Positions 51,158-59,711 of a DNA stretch of 64,000 bases are shown in pieces (the stretch's first letter is position 1; the number at the start of each line of letters is the position of its first letter). This stretch comes from JBMORL01 sp049322335 (GTDB taxonomy: Bacteria > Bacteroidota > Bacteroidia > Flavobacteriales_D > UBA2798), in NCBI GenBank assembly GCA_049322335.1, contig JBMORL010000082.1, positions 1 to 64,000 of the forward strand. The letters run 5' to 3'. The notes beneath the pieces are model-generated. The model was not told the origin of the DNA and did no database searches. It saw nothing but the letters and a program-made list of their open reading frames with translations. The position numbers were made by a program, and so were the translations under genes.

Positions 51158-52989
51158 TATTCTTTTTCAGGAATTCCGGATTGTAAATAATCGGGCACTT
51201 TCTTTTGAAGTCCGTGTAATGAAATTCTGAGTGTTGCTTCATGTGAACCATAATACGCACCGGTGAGGTACGATTTGGTAACATCAAACTGGTAACCGAA
51301 TTTAAATATACCGGCCTTCATTCCGATAGTAGAAGAAAACTGTTTATTGGAAGAAACCGAAGCACCTATATTGAAAGAGATTACTTTATCAATATTAATA
51401 ATATCATATTGCAGCAGGGATCCTGCCCACACTTCTGTTACATTACCCTGGTGCATAAAACTCATTTGCGGAGAAACCATAATAGCCGACTGGTAATCCT
51501 GTTTGAAGTCGGTTCCTACCGCTGCTTTGAATTTCCGCGGAAGATGAATCATTCCCTCGGGACCATTGGTATACAAATTATCTGAAGGAGAAGTGATATT
51601 GTCTACACCAACTACGGCATAAAAATGTTTTGTATTTACCAGCGTGCTCATATTAATATCGAAATAAGAAAGCTCGGTACGTGTGGGCGACTGGTTTTCG
51701 AAAGCCGAGGTAACAAATCCGGGGCGCGGTTCGATTTCCATTCCCGGTTGAATTTTTGAAGGATCTAACGACTTTTGGGTATACGTAGCCGAAATACCGG
51801 GTTCGATGGTAAGATGCTTTTTATATTTTGAAGGCCTGATTTTTGGAGAGAACATCACCATGGCATTGGTAGCGGTATACATTCCGTTTCCGAAATCAGT
51901 ATATGAACCACCTACTCCCCAGGCAGCACCAATTCCCCTGCTGTATTGATCGTAGGAGAAACGGTAAGTGGAAGCAGAGTTGTTGTTACCCATCCATTGG
52001 TTGCGGTAATTCATTTGAAAAGCAGGGCTCACGGAAGAACCGGCAAAACCGGCATATTCCATATTGTTCATGTTCCCCGGATGAAGTAAGGTATGATCGC
52101 GGTTGTTATAAAAGCCGAGCTCGGGATCAAAGAATTTTTTACGCGAAGGATGGTGATTTTTCAGTTTATGCTGTGCATATTCTTCGGGAGTAAAAATAAT
52201 CTGGTTATCATTCATGGCATCCCTTCTTGCTTTCAACACATCAAAAGCTGATTGCGCCACTTCTTCTCCCTTAAACAGATCACTGAATGCCAAACCGGGA
52301 GAAAGATTGAGCTTTGAAAAATCTGTATTTTCAGTAGTTGAATTTACCACCTGTCCATTCTCAGGATTTACTCCGTTTACGTTAACCGGTAACCCGTTAT
52401 TAACCAGCAGCGGGTTTCCGTTTTGCGGGGAATAAGGAGAATTTTTGGGGACTACATTGTTATTAACCGGTGTGTTATTTACAATAACCGGGCTACCATT
52501 GTTATTTACAGCGGCATTATTTTCCGCTATATTATTTTCGGTTTCGTTGTTATTGACGGTGTTATTTTCGGGAGCAGGAGTAAGGTTATTCCATTCGTTG
52601 TTGTATTGATTAATAAATGCAGTGGAGGGAAAAACAGAAGTATTTTCTTCATTGGCCGGGTTTTCAGCAACCGTTTCTGCTGAAGCCTCATCACTGTTAT
52701 AGGATGAGTAGATCAGTGCAGCTCCGCCACCCAGTAAAAGAAGGGCAAGACTGGCAGCCATAGCATATTTCGCATACGAAGGTTGCGCCAGCTGATGCAG
52801 TTCTGCAGCCATTTTGTATTCACCGGCCGGTTCGTCTTGAAGTGTGGCATTTTGAAATGCGGCAAGATCTTCCTGGTATTCGGGATGCGCTTTGAGAAAA
52901 TTCTGCAATTCGCGCACCTGGCTACCGTTCAGGTTTCCCTCGGTATAATCAAACAGCCACTTGTCGATGTTTTCGTGATTTATTTTCAT
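51157..52989 (-). CDS. Fusion of anti-sigma-like domain, inner-membrane helix, Asn-rich tether and PorP/SprF-type outer-membrane barrel
   Basis: A 610-residue protein with no signal peptide. Residues 1-70 (MKINHENIDKWLFDYTEGNL..., LKAHPEYQEDLAAFQN) resemble the helical N-terminus of Bacteroidota anti-sigma factors that hold ECF sigma factors. One hydrophobic helix follows at about 76-96 (AMAASLALLLLGGGAALIY). Residues about 98-220 are low-complexity and extremely rich in Asn (VNNNETENNIAENNAAVNNN). About 235-300 is a linker region. From about residue 305 the protein aligns with PorP/SprF barrels: YAGFAGSSVSPAFQMNYRNQW against the AFAGS...ALNYRNQW of the next gene, QKSLD in both, and the final strands HEATLRISL. 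One chain would therefore lie in the cytoplasm, cross the inner membrane and periplasm and end in the outer membrane. The start codon overlaps the sigma factor stop (ATGA). Confidence 0.85.
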   Translation of the reverse strand: MKINHENIDKWLFDYTEGNLNGSQVRELQNFLKAHPEYQEDLAAFQNATLQDEPAGEYKMAAELHQLAQPSYAKYAMAASLALLLLGGGAALIYSSYNSDEASAETVAENPANEENTSVFPSTAFINQYNNEWNNLTPAPENNTVNNNETENNIAENNAAVNNNGSPVIVNNTPVNNNVVPKNSPYSPQNGNPLLVNNGLPVNVNGVNPENGQVVNSTTENTDFSKLNLSPGLAFSDLFKGEEVAQSAFDVLKARRDAMNDNQIIFTPEEYAQHKLKNHHPSRKKFFDPELGFYNNRDHTLLHPGNMNNMEYAGFAGSSVSPAFQMNYRNQWMGNNNSASTYRFSYDQYSRGIGAAWGVGGSYTDFGNGMYTATNAMVMFSPKIRPSKYKKHLTIEPGISATYTQKSLDPSKIQPGMEIEPRPGFVTSAFENQSPTRTELSYFDINMSTLVNTKHFYAVVGVDNITSPSDNLYTNGPEGMIHLPRKFKAAVGTDFKQDYQSAIMVSPQMSFMHQGNVTEVWAGSLLQYDIINIDKVISFNIGASVSSNKQFSSTIGMKAGIFKFGYQFDVTKSYLTGAYYGSHEATLRISLHGLQKKVPDYLQSGIPEKE

Positions 52990-53471
52990 GCTAACACAGA
53001 TAGGTCTTTTAAATGATTCTTAATTTTTGTCCGGGCACGAAACAGGTAAACTTTCACCTGGCTTTCGCTGAGATTCAGAATTTTTCCGATCTCTGCGTAA
53101 TCGTACCCTTCGAGATCCCTCAACAATAACACCGACTTTTGAATGGGCGGAAGAAGTTCGAGACAATGGTCTACTACTTCTTTCAACTCCATCCGCGACT
53201 CTTCTACATAAGGCTCATACTTTCCATACTCATCTGTAAATTCCATCCTGTTTTTTGTCTTCAACAGGTTGAGTAAAGAGTGATAAGCCACTGTAAAAAG
53301 CCACGACCGGCATTTTTCCCATTCAACATTTTTGCGGTTTTGCCAAAGTTTTGCGTACGAATCCTGAACGATATCATGCGCATCTTCTTCATTCCGCAAA
53401 CACTTGAACACAAAGCGATACAGCCTGCCTGAGTAGTCTTTAACAGCACTATGATACTCCTGCCTGTTCAA
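52986..53471 (-). CDS. ECF-type RNA polymerase sigma factor
   Basis: A 161-residue sigma-70 factor with region 2 (YRFVFKCLRNEEDAHDIVQD, WLFTVAYHSLLNLLK) and region 4 (CLELLPPIQKSVLLLRDLEG, then YAEIGKILNLSESQVKVYLFRARTKIK, cited by its ends) and a short linker. These are the only two domains, as in ECF factors. It directs RNA polymerase to a small regulon, usually including its own operon. The stop overlaps the start of the trans-envelope anti-sigma/PorP fusion (ATGA), the standard arrangement for a sigma/anti-sigma pair. In T9SS bacteria an ECF factor (SigP in Porphyromonas) controls secretion genes, so a role in T9SS or outer-membrane regulation is a reasonable inference. Confidence 0.93.
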   Translation of the reverse strand: MNRQEYHSAVKDYSGRLYRFVFKCLRNEEDAHDIVQDSYAKLWQNRKNVEWEKCRSWLFTVAYHSLLNLLKTKNRMEFTDEYGKYEPYVEESRMELKEVVDHCLELLPPIQKSVLLLRDLEGYDYAEIGKILNLSESQVKVYLFRARTKIKNHLKDLSVLA

Positions 53472-53509
53472 GTTGTGAATGGTTTTAGTTTCGGGGCCTC
53501 TTCAAAAGG

Positions 53510-53539
53510 TGTAACATTCTCAACTACCGAAAAGTTACA
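53510..53539. promoter_or_regulatory. Inverted TGTAAC half-sites upstream of the sigma factor operon
   Basis: TGTAAC (53510-53515) and GTTACA (53534-53539) face each other, separated by 18 bases. On the minus strand, TGTAACTTTTC lies about 63 bases upstream of the sigma start. A 'GTAAC' -35 element would suit an ECF promoter (autoregulation). I could not place a clear -10 element, so this is a candidate only. Confidence 0.35.
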
Positions 53540-53677
53540 ACCCCTTTGAAAAAATTAAAAAGACCCTGATAGTTAGCTGATTATAAAAATAGTAATTTTC
53601 GATGAAATCACCAAAAACTAAGCCCATTACTTATAAAGATTCTGTGAATTGGTTAAATTTGAGAAAATATATCACCC

Positions 53678-55441
53678 ATGCAGGAAGTAAAACGATTGTT
53701 TGATGTAGCCCGGTACCAGCTCGAAAACTACCCAAAAGAAGACATGTTAACGGCCAAAGTAAACGGCCAGTGGACTCCTTATAGCACCCGTGAAGTGGTG
53801 GAAATGAGCGACATGTTTAGCCGGGGATTACTGGCCATGGGAATCCGCCCCGGGGATAAAATTGCCATGATCTCCAATAACCGGCCCGAATGGAATATCT
53901 GCGACCTGGGAATTTTACAAATCGGGGCCATTGATGTGCCTGTTTATCCTACCATCCCCGAAAGCGACTATAAATTCATCTTTAATGATGCAGAAGTAAA
54001 ACTTTGTCTTGTTTCGGATAAAACTCTTTACGATAAAGTCATCTCAATTAAAAATGAAGTCTCTTCTCTTCGTGAAGTGTATTCGTTTGATGTGATTCCC
54101 GGTGTAAAAAACTGGAAAGAAATATTGGATGCGGGAATGAAAGGTGATGCTCAGGAAGTAGAAAAAATACGAAACGGAATTTCTGAAAACGACCTGGCCA
54201 CTTTAATTTATACTTCGGGAACAACCGGCACTCCCAAAGGAGTTATGCTTTCGCACAAAAATATTGTAAGTAATTCACTGGCCTGTAAAGAACGGCTTCC
54301 GGTTGACCATAATGCAAAAGCGCTTACCTTTCTTCCGATATGCCATGTATATGAACGAATGATTCATTATCTCTATATGCTTACCGGTGTTTCTATTTAT
54401 TATGCCGAGTCGATGGATACCATTGGGGATAACCTGAAAGAAGTGAAACCGCATGTTTTTACAGCTGTGCCACGGTTACTGGAAAAAGTATATGACAAAA
54501 TAGTAGCAAAAGGAGCATCACTGGGATTTCCGAAAAAACAATTATTCAACTGGGCCTTGAAACTTGGACATGAATATGATGTGGTAGGTAAAAACGGCTG
54601 GTATAAATTCCGGCTTGCCATTGCGCGCAAACTGGTTTTTAAAAAATGGCAGGAAGGTTTGGGCGGAAATGTGCGTGCCGTTGCTTCGGGAAGTGCTGCC
54701 CTTCAACCGCGGCTGGCACGTGTTTTCCTTGCAGCAGGTGTTCCGGTAATGGAAGGATATGGATTAACGGAAACATCACCTGTTGTTTCTGTAAACTGCG
54801 AATACAATAACGCTGTAAGAATAGGAACGGTTGGAATGCCCATTTCGGGAGTGGAAGTAAAAATTGCAGAAGACGGGGAAATTTGTACCAAAGGCCCCAA
54901 CCTGATGCTGGGTTATTATAAACGTCCCGATCTTACCAAAGAAGTGATTGATGCAGAAGGATGGTTTCACACCGGGGATATTGGCGAAATGACAGAAGGG
55001 AAATTTTTAAAAATAACCGACCGTAAAAAAGAAATTTTCAAGACTTCGGGTGGAAAATATGTAGCTCCGCAAGTAATAGAAAACAAATTAAAAGAGTCGC
55101 GTTTTATAGAACAAGCCATGGTAATTGGCGAAAACCAGAAACACCCGGCCGCCCTTATTGTTCCGGCATTTGCCTTTGTGCGGGAATGGTGTGAAAAAAA
55201 GGGAATAAATGTTAAAAGCAATGCCGAAATAGCTGCCCATCCGGAAGTAAAAGTCAGGATAATGGAAGAAATAGATCAGTGTAACCAGGCTTTCGGACAA
55301 TGGGAACAGGTAAAGAAAATTGAATTACTTCCCGCTGAATTTACAGTAGAAAGCGGAGACCTCACTCCTACTCTCAAACTAAAACGAAAAGTGATCATGA
55401 ACAAATATGCCGGGGTGGTAAATAAAATTTACGCAGAATAA
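53678..55441 (+). CDS. Long-chain acyl-CoA synthetase (AMP-forming)
   Basis: A 587-residue adenylate-forming enzyme that activates fatty acids to acyl-CoA through an acyl-AMP. The P-loop motif LIYTSGTTGTPKGVMLSH is in the first half. Other conserved elements are FLPICHVYERM, the adenine-binding GYGLTETSPV, and the motifs GWFHTGDIGEM and ITDRKKEIFKTSGGKYV with the catalytic lysine region. The length and the MIHYLYMLTGVSIYYAES segment place it with bacterial FadD15-type long-chain synthetases. It is divergent from the sigma factor operon; the FKBP gene follows after 48 bases on the same strand. Confidence 0.9.
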   Translation: MQEVKRLFDVARYQLENYPKEDMLTAKVNGQWTPYSTREVVEMSDMFSRGLLAMGIRPGDKIAMISNNRPEWNICDLGILQIGAIDVPVYPTIPESDYKFIFNDAEVKLCLVSDKTLYDKVISIKNEVSSLREVYSFDVIPGVKNWKEILDAGMKGDAQEVEKIRNGISENDLATLIYTSGTTGTPKGVMLSHKNIVSNSLACKERLPVDHNAKALTFLPICHVYERMIHYLYMLTGVSIYYAESMDTIGDNLKEVKPHVFTAVPRLLEKVYDKIVAKGASLGFPKKQLFNWALKLGHEYDVVGKNGWYKFRLAIARKLVFKKWQEGLGGNVRAVASGSAALQPRLARVFLAAGVPVMEGYGLTETSPVVSVNCEYNNAVRIGTVGMPISGVEVKIAEDGEICTKGPNLMLGYYKRPDLTKEVIDAEGWFHTGDIGEMTEGKFLKITDRKKEIFKTSGGKYVAPQVIENKLKESRFIEQAMVIGENQKHPAALIVPAFAFVREWCEKKGINVKSNAEIAAHPEVKVRIMEEIDQCNQAFGQWEQVKKIELLPAEFTVESGDLTPTLKLKRKVIMNKYAGVVNKIYAE

Positions 55442-55489
55442 CCCGGCATGCTTTTTCGTAGTACATTCGCAATCCAAATCCTAACCGAT

Positions 55490-56206
55490 ATGAAAAAAAT
55501 TATCGTACTGGCTACTGTAGCGCTATCGGCTTTATGCCTTCCCGCCTCTGCCCAGAAAAAAAAGAAAGAAAACACCAACACCAAACCCATGAGTGAATTA
55601 AAACTAACCACCGAACTGGATTCTGCCAGTTATGCACTGGGCATGCTTATTGCCAAAAACCTGATGTCGCAGGGAGCCGATTCATTAAACACTGCTGCCT
55701 TCGAACAAGCAATGAAAGATGTGCTATCGGGGAAAGCCACACTTATTGACGATAAAAATGCGGGTAACATTGCGCAAACCTATATGTCGCAGGGACAAAA
55801 ACGCAAAGCGGATAAAAATCTTGCCGAAGGGAAAAAATTCCTGGAAGCCAACAAACAGAAAAAAGGGGTAATGGTAACGGCCAGCGGACTTCAGTACGAA
55901 ATTCTTAAACAGGGAGACGGCCCCAAACCAAAAGACCTCAATACACAGGTTACCGCCCATTATCACGGCACTCTTACTGACGGAAAGGTTTTTGACAGTT
56001 CGGTAAATCGTGGTGAACCATTTAAAACAAAAGTGGGTGGCGTAATAAAAGCCTGGCAGGAAGCATTGCTGATGATGAACGTGGGAACCAAACTGCGTAT
56101 CTACTGCCCTTCTGATTTAGCTTATGGAGAAAGAGGTGCCGGTGCTATGATCGGGCCAAATACCGTTCTCATTTTTGAAATGGAACTGATTTCGATTGAT
56201 AACTGA
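55490..56206 (+). CDS. FKBP-type peptidyl-prolyl cis-trans isomerase (secreted)
   Basis: A 238-residue exported foldase (signal MKKIIVLATVALSALCLPASA). The FKBP_N dimerisation domain is at about residues 35-125 (TELDSASYALGMLIAKNLM). The FKBP catalytic domain is C-terminal (ASGLQYEILKQGDGPKPKD, VTAHYHGTLTDGKVFDSSV, GVIKAWQEALLMMNVGTKL, AYGERGAGAMIGPNTVLIFE). It has the Mip/FklB architecture and should catalyse proline isomerisation in the periplasm. The ATG of MKKIIV is chosen because the upstream start adds 14 residues before the signal peptide. The L,D-transpeptidase frame starts inside its last codons. Confidence 0.9.
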   Translation: MKKIIVLATVALSALCLPASAQKKKKENTNTKPMSELKLTTELDSASYALGMLIAKNLMSQGADSLNTAAFEQAMKDVLSGKATLIDDKNAGNIAQTYMSQGQKRKADKNLAEGKKFLEANKQKKGVMVTASGLQYEILKQGDGPKPKDLNTQVTAHYHGTLTDGKVFDSSVNRGEPFKTKVGGVIKAWQEALLMMNVGTKLRIYCPSDLAYGERGAGAMIGPNTVLIFEMELISIDN

Positions 56207-57890
56207 TAAAAATATATTCCCGAAAAAACAGCCAGTTCCGGTTCTTCCGTTGCTGGCTGCTTTGTTTTTCCTGTTCTCGTGTGGCGAAAACAAACCTGAA
56301 CATATTGCCGAAGACAAGCTGGAGGATAGTGAAAAACAAAAAATGGTGACAGACGATATCCGCCTGTTGCTGGAGGGAAATACCAATGAAGGAATACTGA
56401 AGATCGATTCGATGGTGCTTTTTCCGGGAGAAGAGCTGGTGGCTTTGTATGAAAAAAACGAATTTACTCCTTACTGGAGTGAAAACGGAAAAATGAACCA
56501 GCAGTCAACACTAATGCTATCTGCGTTAGACAGCGCCTGGTATTATGGATTTGATCCCGAATGGTATTTTCAATCCGCCATTATCAAACAACTCAGTTCG
56601 GCAGAAAAAGATGAAAATTTTGTTACCAAAAGCAAATCACTGGCTACAGCTGATATTTTGCTTACCAATGCCTATATGATGCATGCCGTACACCTGGCAA
56701 AAGGATTTATAGATACTTCGGGAATGATGCGCAAAGCCTGGAAAGTGGATTCGGTGAAAATAGATTTTCATCAGTGTATCACCACAGAGGAAAAAGATTT
56801 TCTAAAAATCCTGTATTCTTTTCAGCCCGCCAACATAGAATACAGGCAATTGCAGTTTGCCCTTTCAAAATTTGTGCGCACTAACGAATTGTGGAAAGAC
56901 GAATTCGAAATTCCCGAATCGAAAAAAGATTCCGTTGGCTACTGGACAATGGCGAAAGAAGTTTTACTGAAAATGAAATACCTCGATACCGCTACTGTAA
57001 AAGTAGATTCCATGGTAACAAAAGCATATGTTAAATTCCAGGAATTGCATGCTATTGATCCTGATGCCAAAGCGGGACGACATTCCAGGTCCAGTTTATC
57101 CAAATCAAATTATGAACGTTTTTTACAGGCAGCACTTGCATTGGAAAAATGGAGATGGAAAAAACTTACTGCTGAACTTTTTTTCAGGGTAAATATTCCT
57201 TCCTACGAGCTTATCATCACGCGTAATGATTCTATACTAAGAAAACACCGTGTAATCACCGGGGCTCCTGATACAAAAACACCGGAATTTTCTGCCAAAA
57301 TCAAATGGATTACACTTCATCCCTACTGGCACCTTCCGCATAGCATTTCCAGCACCGAATTTCTCTGGGCTGCTCAACGTGATTCCACTTACGTAAGAAG
57401 AAATGGTTATAATGTTTTTAATATTGACAAATCACAAGCCACTACCAGCGAAATCAACTGGAAAAAATACAGCCAGAATTATTTTCCTTTTAAAGTGCGG
57501 CAAAACGGGGGTTATGGAAACAGTCTTGGTTTAATTGTTTTTCATTTTCCGAATAAATACGATGTTTACATGCACGACACACCCACGAAATATCTTTTCA
57601 AAAGAAGTGTGCGGGCATTCAGTCACGGTTGCATGCGTTTGGAGAATCCTTTTTCACTGGGAGAGTTTGTGATGAAAAACGACCGGCCAAAAGACACCAT
57701 TAATGCCGATACTTTAAAAAACTGGGCATTGCGGGGATACGAACAGCGACTGGTGCTGAAAAAGCAAATCCCCATCAATGTTGATTACATTACTACCACA
57801 GCCGACTCAGCCGGAAATATATTTTTTCATCTCGATATCTACGGAAGAGATGAAAAATACATGGAACTGCTGAAGGCAATGGATCGTTAG
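56196..57890 (+). CDS. L,D-transpeptidase lipoprotein (YcbB/YkuD family)
   Basis: A 564-residue lipoprotein (PVPVLPLLAALFFLFSCGE, lipobox FSC). An N-terminal scaffold domain is followed by a peptidoglycan-binding-like helical region. The YkuD catalytic domain is in the C-terminal third: RVNIPSYELIITRNDSILR, YMHDTPTKYLF and FSHGCMRLENP with catalytic Cys479. These enzymes make 3-3 (L,D) cross-links in peptidoglycan or attach lipoproteins. YcbB-type enzymes are active in beta-lactam resistance. The likely start is a TTG overlapping the FKBP stop by 11 bases; there is no ATG before the lipobox. It is translationally coupled to the FKBP foldase, which may help it fold. Confidence 0.85.
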   Translation: MITDKNIFPKKQPVPVLPLLAALFFLFSCGENKPEHIAEDKLEDSEKQKMVTDDIRLLLEGNTNEGILKIDSMVLFPGEELVALYEKNEFTPYWSENGKMNQQSTLMLSALDSAWYYGFDPEWYFQSAIIKQLSSAEKDENFVTKSKSLATADILLTNAYMMHAVHLAKGFIDTSGMMRKAWKVDSVKIDFHQCITTEEKDFLKILYSFQPANIEYRQLQFALSKFVRTNELWKDEFEIPESKKDSVGYWTMAKEVLLKMKYLDTATVKVDSMVTKAYVKFQELHAIDPDAKAGRHSRSSLSKSNYERFLQAALALEKWRWKKLTAELFFRVNIPSYELIITRNDSILRKHRVITGAPDTKTPEFSAKIKWITLHPYWHLPHSISSTEFLWAAQRDSTYVRRNGYNVFNIDKSQATTSEINWKKYSQNYFPFKVRQNGGYGNSLGLIVFHFPNKYDVYMHDTPTKYLFKRSVRAFSHGCMRLENPFSLGEFVMKNDRPKDTINADTLKNWALRGYEQRLVLKKQIPINVDYITTTADSAGNIFFHLDIYGRDEKYMELLKAMDR

Positions 57891-58052
57891 TTAGATGTTA
57901 GACTTGCCACGTGCACTGGCGTGGTGTTTGATGTTAGATGTTAGATGTTAGATGTTAGATGTTAGATGTTAGATGTTAGATGTTAGATGTTAGATGTTAG
58001 ATGTTAGATGTTAGATGTTAGACTTGCCACGTGCACTGGCGTGGTGTTTGAT
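57891..58052 (+). repeat. Heptanucleotide tandem array (GTTAGAT, about 12 units) flanked by 32-base direct repeats
   Basis: Between 57933 and 58020 the unit GTTAGAT is repeated about 12.5 times. An identical 32-base segment that begins GACTTGCCACGTGCACTGGC lies at 57901-57932 and again at 58021-58052. That segment contains a small hairpin (CCACG/CGTGG). A further partial unit (TTAGATGTTA) precedes the first copy, directly after the transpeptidase stop. The array is non-coding. I see nothing else in the 57891-58159 gap except the hairpin and degenerate repeats listed next. Confidence 0.9.
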
Positions 58053-58083
58053 ACTTTTTTTCTGACTTCGTCAGAAAAAAAGT
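58053..58083. terminator. Bidirectional intrinsic terminator
   Basis: ACTTTTTTTCTGA pairs perfectly over 13 bp with TCAGAAAAAAAGT around a CTTCG loop. Runs of seven T and seven A inside the stem would work for transcription from either side. Confidence 0.75.
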
Positions 58084-58094
58084 GATGTGAATCT

Positions 58095-58152
58095 CAGTAT
58101 CTTATATCTAATATCTCCCGGTCTGATATCTTCCATCTAACATCTTAAATCT
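58095..58152 (-). repeat. Degenerate heptamer repeats in reverse orientation
   Basis: The minus strand reads AAGATGTTAGATGGAAGATA and similar, diverged units of the same GTTAGAT type. They face opposite to the array on the other side of the terminator. Confidence 0.5.
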
Positions 58153-58159
58153 CTAGAAA

Positions 58160-59500
58160 ATGAAGACAATACTTGTAATAGGAGCAGGACGTTCATCTTC
58201 CACGATGATCAGATACCTGCTGGACAAAAGTGAAGAAATGAAATGGAAAGTCCGCGTGGGCGATATGGATCTTTCACTGGCTCAAAAAAAAATAAACGGG
58301 CATCCTAATGGTGAAGCATTTCTCTTTAACGCACTGAATCCTGAAGAACGAAAAAAAGAAATTTCGGCTGCCGGCTTTGTTATCTCCATGCTTCCCGCCA
58401 TTCATCACATTGAAGTCGCAAAAGATTGCATTTCGCTGAAAAAAAATGTAGTCACGCCTTCCTATATCACTCCCGCCATGAAAGCGCTGGATGAAGAGGC
58501 AAAGCGGGCAGGAATTATTATTCTCAATGAAATTGGCGTAGATCCGGGCATCGATCATTTATCTGCCAAAAAAATCATTGATGAAATTCACCAAAAAGGC
58601 GGAAAATTCGAATCGTTTGAATCGTATTGTGGCGGTTTGGTGGCTCCTGAAAGCGATAATAATCCGTGGGGATACAAATTCAGCTGGAATCCGCGTAATG
58701 TGGTGTTGGCCGGACAGGGTGGATCAGCCAAATTCATCCGAAAAGGACAATTGAAATACATTCCCTATCACAAATTATTTTCGAGAACAGAAAATATTTC
58801 TATCGAAAAATACGGTGATTTTGAAGGTTACGCCAACCGCGATTCATTGAGTTATCGTGATGTATATGATATGGAAAACATTCCCACCCTTCTTCGGGGC
58901 ACACTGCGCAAAAAAGGATTTTGTGAAGCGTGGAATGCGTTTGTGCAACTCGGCTGTACAGACGATAGTTTCGTGATGGAAGGTTCGGAAAACATGACAT
59001 GGCGCGATTACCTGAACAGTTTTCTCGATTTTCATTCTTCGCACACAGTGGAAGAAAAACTTTGTTCGTACCTGGGAATTTCATCCGGCAGCGAAATTTT
59101 TGAAAAAATAAAATGGCTCGGTTTGTTTGAAAAGGAAAAAACCGGAATGAAAAACGCCACTCCCGCACAGCTGTTACAGAAAAAACTGGAAGAAAAATGG
59201 AAACTGGAAGAAGGCGATAAAGATATGATTGTGATGTTCCACCGTTTTATCTGTGAAATGGAAAACAAAAAACAGGAACTTACTTCTTCAATGGTGTATA
59301 CAGGAAAAGATGAAGTATATACGGCCATGAGTGATACGGTGGGATTACCTGTGGCTATTTGTACCAAATTTATTCTCGAAGGAAAAATTACGGAAAAAGG
59401 TGTTTGTTTGCCTCTGGCTAAAAATATTTATGAGCCGGTGCTGAAAGAACTGGAGGGATTTGGAATCAGGTTTAATGAAAAAGTGAGGGAGATAAAATAA
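58160..59500 (+). CDS. Saccharopine dehydrogenase/reductase-like protein
   Basis: A 446-residue enzyme with an N-terminal Rossmann fold (TILVIGAGRSSSTMIRYLL) and the C-terminal catalytic/dimer domain of saccharopine reductases (ILNEIGVDPGIDHLSAKKI, GGLVAPESDNNPWGYKFSW, PTLLRGTLRKKGFCEAWNA). In fungi LYS9-type enzymes make saccharopine; in bacteria relatives act in lysine catabolism or polyamine metabolism. The block DPGIDHLSA is typical of the family. The precise substrate is uncertain. It starts just after the repeat region and is followed by a small membrane protein gene 4 bases later. Confidence 0.85.
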   Translation: MKTILVIGAGRSSSTMIRYLLDKSEEMKWKVRVGDMDLSLAQKKINGHPNGEAFLFNALNPEERKKEISAAGFVISMLPAIHHIEVAKDCISLKKNVVTPSYITPAMKALDEEAKRAGIIILNEIGVDPGIDHLSAKKIIDEIHQKGGKFESFESYCGGLVAPESDNNPWGYKFSWNPRNVVLAGQGGSAKFIRKGQLKYIPYHKLFSRTENISIEKYGDFEGYANRDSLSYRDVYDMENIPTLLRGTLRKKGFCEAWNAFVQLGCTDDSFVMEGSENMTWRDYLNSFLDFHSSHTVEEKLCSYLGISSGSEIFEKIKWLGLFEKEKTGMKNATPAQLLQKKLEEKWKLEEGDKDMIVMFHRFICEMENKKQELTSSMVYTGKDEVYTAMSDTVGLPVAICTKFILEGKITEKGVCLPLAKNIYEPVLKELEGFGIRFNEKVREIK

Positions 59501-59504
59501 CCTT

Positions 59505-59699
59505 ATGGGAAAATCTGCAGAAACAGGCAAAAGAGTAATGCTGATAAACGCAAAAAAAAGTAGTTTGGATTCACAGAACGATAAAATACGAAAAATGGCC
59601 AGGCAGATGATTATTTCATTTCTCATCGTTGGATTAATCATTTTGGCAATTTTTTATTTTTTTTCACTCATTGAATTACCCTTTGGCCCACCGGATTAA
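59505..59699 (+). CDS. Small single-pass membrane protein
   Basis: A 64-residue protein. A polar, basic N-terminus (SLDSQNDKIRKMARQ) is followed by one transmembrane helix (MIISFLIVGLIILAIFYFF) and a short tail SLIELPFGPPD. It sits 4 bases after the dehydrogenase stop and 12 bases before the TPR protein, so it is part of that transcript. No family recognised. Confidence 0.6.
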   Translation: MGKSAETGKRVMLINAKKSSLDSQNDKIRKMARQMIISFLIVGLIILAIFYFFSLIELPFGPPD

Positions 59700-59711
59700 A
59701 ATCATTGAAAT

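Noticed and set aside
57891..58052. CRISPR-like array
   Set aside because: Only two copies of the longer repeat exist, and the material between them is a pure heptamer tandem repeat, not unique spacers. No cas genes are present.
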